A stretch of 64,000 bases of DNA, taken from the NCBI RefSeq assembly GCF_032854445.1, contig NC_088302.1, positions 30,101,979 through 30,165,978 of the forward strand. The letters run 5' to 3'. Of this stretch, positions 58,251 to 64,000 are shown piece by piece; within the stretch, counting starts at the first letter, position 1; every line of letters begins with the position of its first letter. This DNA comes from Liolophura sinensis. Lineage: Eukaryota > Mollusca > Polyplacophora > Chitonida > Chitonidae. Position numbers and translations under genes: made by a program. The notes under the pieces were generated by a model. The model did not search any database, was not told the origin of the DNA, and worked only from the letters and a program-made list of their open reading frames with translations.

Positions 58251-59137
58251 CATGCAGGACCAAAAGGTTTAGAACGATACCGTTCGCCAAGAAGGCTTTA
58301 GTTTCGATGTTCTTGAGTTAATTTTACCCCAGAATCGATACTGTGAAGCCAGCAACTTCATAAATAATCAAAACTTGTCTAGGCATCAACCAACATCGCT
58401 TATGATTCAGCTGCATTGTAAATAAATTGCCAAGTCCCTTTGTTAAACCTGAAGGCTCTATATGTGATAAACCATACAGGATTATGACAGTTTTGTCTCG
58501 TGTGCAACCCACCTTTTTTAAAGAAATTGCTGTTTATCCATCCCAGTTGGCTTGTATCATAACGTCAGTTACTTGTGCAAATTTGAGATAGGCAAAGAAC
58601 AACATGTGTCAGCTAGTTAAGAGATGAACCACATTCGACAACACAGGTTCAAATTCAGGTTCAATTATCTTCAAATTAGTGCAACTGAATTATGACACGA
58701 AACGCAGAACAAGTCGATAGACATGAAAATCAATACGAAAATGAGATTACACCCTCAGTCATTATTACAATGAAGGTGACTTATGTGAACAATGTCATAT
58801 TTATGATGATGTTATTGACTTGCTTTACAATCATCCGCCTTTCTGACTTGAGTGGGGTTACATGAATTGTTTATCCCCAAAAAGTTTTCGCCGATACACG
58901 GGATACGATTATTGCTTGTGCACATGCTCTGACAGGGGATGATACGCTCATTAGCTTGGACCCGATTCACCATTATACAAACCTCCAGACTTTTGCCGCC
59001 ACAGCAAATTTGTATAAATTGTTCATTTACGCCATCAGTCAATTCCGTGCAACGCCGGTTGTCAGGGAATTTCATTTACCCAATAAGCGATACCAGAAAT
59101 GGAGAACTGGTCATTTTTAAAACCGACCCAATTTATT

Positions 59138-59390
59138 TATTTATTATTTATTTGATTGGTGTTTTACGCCATACTCAAGAATATTTCACTTATACGACGG
59201 CGGCCAGCATTTTGGTGGGAGGAAACCGGGCAGAGAGCCCAGGGGGAACCCACGACCATCCGAAGGTTACTGCAAGACCTTCCCACTCACGACCAGAGAG
59301 GAAGCCAGCATGAGCTGAATTTGAACCCACACTGATGAGAGACTCCTTGGTCAATACGCTGTGCTACCGCGCTAACCAACTGAAATTATG
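59138..59390 (-). mobile_element. Full-length tRNA-derived SINE, only in the right duplicate
   Basis: On the minus strand it starts with a tRNA-like head (TCAGTTGGTTAGCGCGGTAG, A-box region), has a B-box region GTGGGTTCAAATTCAGCTC, then the family body, and ends in AATAAATAAT-type tail repeats. The left duplicate has the uninterrupted site (CCAGTTTATGGAAAG). An AAATT(T)A-like short repeat flanks the insertion. This is the best copy in the window for defining the family. Confidence 0.88.
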
Positions 59391-60098
59391 GAAAGCTAGT
59401 ACTAATACTGCTTGCATAATAGTACTAGCCTATGTCTTTGCTTCCAGCCTGTATGGAACGGCTGCTAATGAAGACAGTATCATGGTTTGTCTTTACAAAA
59501 TTCAACAAGCCAGATCCAACCGGTGTTAATATGCCACGGAGAGGGATAACGCCCCCTGGTACTGTTTTGTCTCATTCCACTGCGGCTCTTTGTGCAGTAT
59601 ACCTGGTGATGCGTCACCGTATTAACTATCTAAGCTAATTGTTGGCGAAAATGCCAGATGGTACATTGTAATAACAATGTACAATCTGACATGTGCGCAC
59701 CTCTTACATCCTTGTTACCTTATGTATTTATCCTGTTTAGGTGTGAGGACCAAGATAAATGACTTGGGTTGACAGCAGCAAGATTTTTAATGGCAGAGTA
59801 AAATAAAGCGAACGGCAATGAATACTAGGTCTTATTTAAGTAATCACAAATGCTAGCAAAACTTGGTCAGTTAACAAAAGCTTAAAATTAGGTTTGGCCT
59901 ACCGCGGTATATATACCTGTGTAACGGTAACATGTAAAATCATACACACGTCTCTATAGACATAGAGAGTCGCTTGAAAGCATAAATTAACTCTTTGATA
60001 AACAATCATCAATCGTAAACACACGGTTGTGTAGAACAGTATAATTATATAAGGAGTCCTGTTCTGTACAAATGCCGGTTAGGTAGTTGTGTGTACAG

Positions 60099-60214
60099 AG
60101 CGTGAAGAGCTCGTAAAGGAGATCAGAGACGCGGACAAGGAAGGGGATGTGTTTTCAGCTGAGGATGTTTACCTCATGTCTATCTGTTACACTTCCCAGA
60201 GGAGCGATTTATGA
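60099..60214 (+). CDS. Small terminal exon in the right duplicate, unidentified
   Basis: Same acceptor and reading frame as 57200-57315: REELVKEIRDADKEGDVFSA, then EDVYLMSICYTSQRSDL and TGA 60212-60214. Four residues differ from the left copy (K/E, H/D, K/M, E/D), with no indels. Confidence 0.4.
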
Positions 60215-61270
60215 CCTTGTGTCGTAATCGAAGTCGAAACTTGAAGAGTGGCCTAAATTCTAACATGCACTATAGTATATACAGGCTTCACATCAGACAT
60301 CGGCCATGAAATGAACAGCATTTATACGTGGGAACAGCAAGATATCTAATCAAAATAGGGCTCTACAGAATACATATAGGTCTAGGCAACATAACAGATA
60401 TTTGCATATACCATTCATCAAACATAATGGACGTTACCGAAAACTAATGGAATACTTAGTAAAATCCTGTTTAGATAATTGCCCATCACAAATAACATTC
60501 AGCACAAATATCTGAAAATGTCAGAAACGAAGTAAATCGACCGGTGCCGCACAAAGAAGAGGCAATCAACAAATTTAGATTATGTCGCAAATATATAGCT
60601 CGTAAATGAATCAGAATAGTTATCATGATCTGATACTTGGGGAAATAGAAGAATGGCATCACTACATTAAGTGGTTGGTGGAATTTTCCACAAAGTACAT
60701 TTTCAACAAAAATACCTTTGTCAGTGTAATTTCCATCCTTAATGCAATGATACAGTACAAGGAAACCTAGAATCTACTCAGAAACACCATGGCGTCAGTA
60801 TGAGTCTCTGATATCTGAAGAATAATTAAAAATTACCCACTCTGTTACGGCAGTTTGTAAATGCACTAGACTTAATGAAAAAAGATGGCCCATACTTGGA
60901 CGATGGCAATAACGCAAGAAAATGTTTGCCTGGTAAGAATTAAAAATATGGCATTTTCAAGTGCGCTTATTCTCATATACCAGGCGGTACATTGTTGATC
61001 TATAAGCTCTCAATTACTCGTGTAGGTAGCAAAAACGGTAAAGAAATATATTCACATTAATTAGATTTAAAGGAAACTATAAACCGATGGTGCATGTTAC
61101 TTATACTTGTATATGTACAAAGGCAATGGTTTGTTGCCATGCCGCATTTGAGGGCAATAGGACAGTTTATTTTGACATTGTTAAGTTATCCTTGCTTGAA
61201 TACTAATTTACCGAAAGGTCCTGCATGCGGTGTGTGCATATTATGCCTTGTAGCATTTGTTAAATCCAAT

Positions 61271-61600
61271 GTGTTGTGTCCCAGTCATGGTCTCATATTA
61301 TTACTACAAAACTTGATGTGTCAAGGTATGTCATCACATACCTTCACTTTAAGTTTCTTAAATTTTATAATGGAAAGGCCTGAATCTCTGCTGGGCGCTC
61401 TCCTTCGTAATTGTGTTTATATGCTCTTAACCTGGGGCTGGAATCTGTGTATACATCATGCCAAATAAAATAGCCACGATTTTATGTCACGAATTGAAGT
61501 CAAAGCGTAAAATAGCAATAAATAATAGAATGGCACAGTACATGATACAGGCATGGATACCGATTAAATGTACTTACCTAGAACATACGTACACTCAAAA
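61271..61600. other. Non-coding stretch with an extended open frame
   Basis: The plus-strand frame from 61094 runs to 61468. Its first part aligns with a frame in the left duplicate, but the alignment is rich in replacements and has no recognisable domain, so it is not called a gene. Confidence 0.35.
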
Positions 61601-61636
61601 AATTATGTTTTAAAATTTAACAGGAAGTTTTTTTTA

Positions 61637-61806
61637 TCTGAGTGATGTAAGAATGAATTTTGTCAGTGTAGCAGATTATTCTATTAATTATAACACACAT
61701 ATTCTGTTAATTCAACACAGCGATTCTATTAGACTAACAGGATATTATGTTGAATACGACATAGAATTATGTTATAATAACAGAATATATTCTAACATCA
61801 CTCAGA
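61637..61806. mobile_element. Short inverted-repeat element (MITE-like)
   Basis: Left end TCTGAGTGATGTAAGAAT (61637-61654). The right end 61789-61806 is its near-perfect inverse (one mismatch). The interior is AT-rich with repeated ACAGAATAT/ATTCTGTTA motifs, so the whole 170 bp could fold. No open frame of note. Confidence 0.65.
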
Positions 61807-63432
61807 CAACAGACTTTCTGGTAAATTTAACAGATTAATCTAGCATCTATCCCACATTAATGCCGAAACTGTTTACAACTGCTTTTTATATAACCCAATC
61901 CTAATTTCTTAATTTATGTACATTCTTTGTCCTTTTATGGTTTGTAATGGTCGTTGTATTGGGAATATATTTTAACTGTATTTAACGATTGGTATATATC
62001 AATGTAACCTGCATTGCTCCAGGATGATGTCGCGTTTAATGAAGTTAAAGATCATTAAACTCGTACACTATTCATAGAGTAAGGGAGACACAGGAAATAC
62101 GTGCACATGCAAAATGAAGAAAACACTTTTGATGCACAGATCATTGGGTGGTTAAGGGGGGTAATTCGTTTGCTTGTTTATAATCAATAAAGGATCCGAG
62201 GAAGCAAGGGAATATTCAAAACTGGGTGTCTGAGAATGAGGTAAAACTCACGTCCCAGGTGACATAGCCATTAAAAAGCAAGTCATTTATACCCGTTCCT
62301 CTGTATGAGCGGAAGACAGCATTGCTTTTTTACAGAAACAACTTGGATAGGAATTGTTTCCTTACAAAATTTTTACATCTATTAACTTAACATGCAGTCC
62401 AAAGGGAAGCGTGTAATTTTAGTATACATTATCCCAAACGCGATGATTTAACGCTGCAACTTAAACTGTTTATGATGTACCTTACCGGTCGCAATTGCTA
62501 TAGACACGTTTGTTATAGTTTGCTCGCTGTATAGTCGAAGCTAACGATTAATAGCAAAATATTGCTAAACGCCAAGTGATAAGTCATAGATAAATAGGAC
62601 ACCTTACCTGGTACAGTGGTCGTGTGATGAACAGGTATTGCGGGTGCCTTTGTTGTACAGCCATTTAATCAGCACGCGTGCTGGAAGTGCCAGCCCGTAA
62701 CAGGCTATGGCAATGATTCGTCTGCTGCTAACCCTCTTTCCGTGAGAAATTCGTCCTTTGATCAAATACTACATAGCTTGCAGGTTAAAACATCGATTAC
62801 ACATGCTTCACGTTATTATCTGTACACGTTGTCGCTCAGACGGTATTTATCTGGGTATAGCTGTCATTAACAGGAGAAATGGCGGTATATTGTATGGGAT
62901 AAAAATCCACTTAAACCGTTTCGTGGCGAATGTTTGAGATTCACTTAATAGTTACCTCAGGTGAGGAAATCGGAATTATCAAGCCAAACAACGCTGCTGA
63001 AATGCCAAATATAACTGATAGACGCAATGGGCAAAAGTTACAGTAAAGCCAAGCAATAATATAGCGTATCCTCAATAGCTTATTGTACAGTGTAGGTTGA
63101 ATGCATGATAAATCGTCTTCTCCCGAAAATTCGATGAACAGTGTTTGGAGAAGAATGTATCTATTGTATAAGAGAAAGGACATTGCAAGTATAAAACGTA
63201 GAAATCTTTAACGAGCATGTCATCGGACCCAGGTTTTCGCATTACTCCGCGTGCTTTTGTGACGCTCTTATCAAATTTTTGATTGCTGCCTTGTCTTTAC
63301 AGTGATAATGTCTGTTTCTGCTGGCCTTTTTCGTGATGCATTGTGCATATGGCTGGACTACACAAAGGAAGTGTAACAGAGCAGGTCTATCAAAGACGAT
63401 CCAGTGACAGTGCAGTCATTAAGCTTGTAAGG
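61807..63432. other. Stretch with two weak minus-strand exon candidates
   Basis: 62608-62770 (minus) is open, encodes RRIIAIACYGLALPARVL-type sequence and ends at GTAAGG. 62960-63183 (minus) begins with ATG, has a hydrophobic LRLSVIFGISAALFGLIIP segment and ends at CCTGAG/GTAACT. Neither has a recognised domain. Confidence 0.25.
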
Positions 63433-63630
63433 TTAAAGGAGAAGTAAACTTTTAAAAATGACACTATAGGCTGAAAAAAGCACATTTTTTTCTATCTGGT
63501 GGTGCCTGCTGCATAATTTTGCAATTTTTCCTCGCCATACATGCCTGAATACGGCAAACCTGTCAGCCAATGAGAGTAAACCCGGAGCCTACGTCCAACA
63601 TTTCGGTTTCCCGATCGTCAAGCGGAAACG
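63433..63630 (+). repeat. Dispersed repeat, lone copy outside the array
   Basis: Starts TTAAAGGAGAAG, then ATGACACTATAGGCTGAAAA, GGTGCCTGCTGCATAATTTT and CCTACGTCCAACATTTCGG, and ends near CCCGATCGTCAAGCGG. It matches the sequence that begins at 11728, 19984 and 28548 in the kinase units, with a ~60-bp internal deletion. It carries no MITE-like insertion, like unit 1. Confidence 0.75.
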
Positions 63631-64000
63631 CTCGTAATCCGTTATTGCAGATATATAGGTTTCTCAGTCACGCTTTGATTGCAACTGTTTATAATGAAGA
63701 CAATTAATGGGGAACCTTTCCTGTCCCAAGTAACAAGGGCGGGGAGCTGTATAATCTATTGCTCATTTCTGCCATTGCGATGACGATGTGCGGGCAATCT
63801 GGTAACCAGCTACACATGTGTTACCAGAGAACGATGGTCAGTTTCGTTTGGGCCTGAGCTGTTTTGCCCGGGGAAAGGTTCCCTAGTGGCTTATTGCTAC
63901 AAAGTGCCCACGTGCAATGACAACACATCTCCATGTTGCAAGCATTGTCAAGAACAGCTGTCACGTGATTACTTGACCATCGCCGTTTAAGCGGTATTGA
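63631..64000. other. Non-coding stretch, nothing recognised
   Basis: No supported exon or element. Confidence 0.4.

Larger units (their letters stand above)
58560..61270. repeat. Tandem duplication, right copy
   Basis: Paralogue of 55802-58250, longer because of a SINE (59138-59390) and other indels. It contains the small exon 60099-60214 and the final TTGTTAAGTTATCC ... CCTTGTAGCATTTGTTAAA segment. Confidence 0.85.

Noticed and set aside
58063-58272. Frame shared with 61094 in the right duplicate (LTLLNYPGLNTN / LTLLSYPCLNTN)
   Set aside because: It aligns without frameshift over ~40 codons, but it is dense in replacements, differs at both ends and has no recognisable domain; most likely non-coding sequence of the duplication.
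59093-59313. Frames reading GVLRHTQEYFTYTTAAS and similar at many sites
   Set aside because: Translation of the SINE body in reverse; a known kind of false gene.

Overview
This is a eukaryotic, AT-rich, intron-bearing window with one 200-N assembly gap (3499-3698). A mollusc is the best guess (inference). Reasons: several copies of a tRNA-headed SINE whose body (reading GTGTTTTACGCCGTACTC on one strand) is of a type I associate with molluscan genomes, a second familiar dispersed repeat at 42.6 kb, MITE-like elements, many minisatellites, and an invertebrate-type glycine-receptor-like channel gene with long introns.

Layout. 1-5.56 kb: mostly non-coding, with a ~60 bp minisatellite split by a SINE, and the last exon of an unidentified plus-strand gene with two PPAY motifs (2771-2986). 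5.56-37.23 kb: a head-to-tail array of four gene units (about 7.4, 8.9, 8.6 and 6.7 kb). Each unit has its own promoter with two perfect TGACGTCA (CRE) sites and a CACGTG E-box. It then has four phase-0 exons: an 8-codon start exon, a 56-codon Tyr/Pro/Arg-rich exon, an exon of two or three ~39-residue GYGGGDWY modules, and a 387-codon exon (stop included) with a basic NLS-like stretch and a divergent protein kinase domain. Units 3 and 4 look intact (526 and 565 aa). Unit 1 has a one-base insertion in exon 2. Unit 2 has a nonsense codon in the kinase glycine loop.

39.0-51.5 kb, minus strand: an apparently complete eight-exon gene for a 403-residue Cys-loop, anion-type ligand-gated channel subunit, close to the glycine receptor / GluCl group. 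I reconstructed it exon by exon, and all splice phases agree. Its introns hold a MITE-like element, SINE remnants and a 1.5 kb, 29-bp minisatellite with higher-order structure.

51.9-64 kb: a 153-codon minus-strand open exon with one membrane segment (unidentified), a 38-bp minisatellite, and a 2.7-3 kb tandem duplication (55.8-61.3 kb) with a conserved 37-codon terminal exon in each copy and a SINE in only one. There is also an inverted-repeat element (61.6 kb) and a lone copy (63.43 kb) of a dispersed repeat that also sits inside kinase units 1-3.

The main candidate for something undescribed is the kinase array: a recently amplified family whose catalytic loop reads LND instead of HRD and DMG instead of DFG, joined to a repeat-variable aromatic N-terminus and driven by a conserved CRE promoter.
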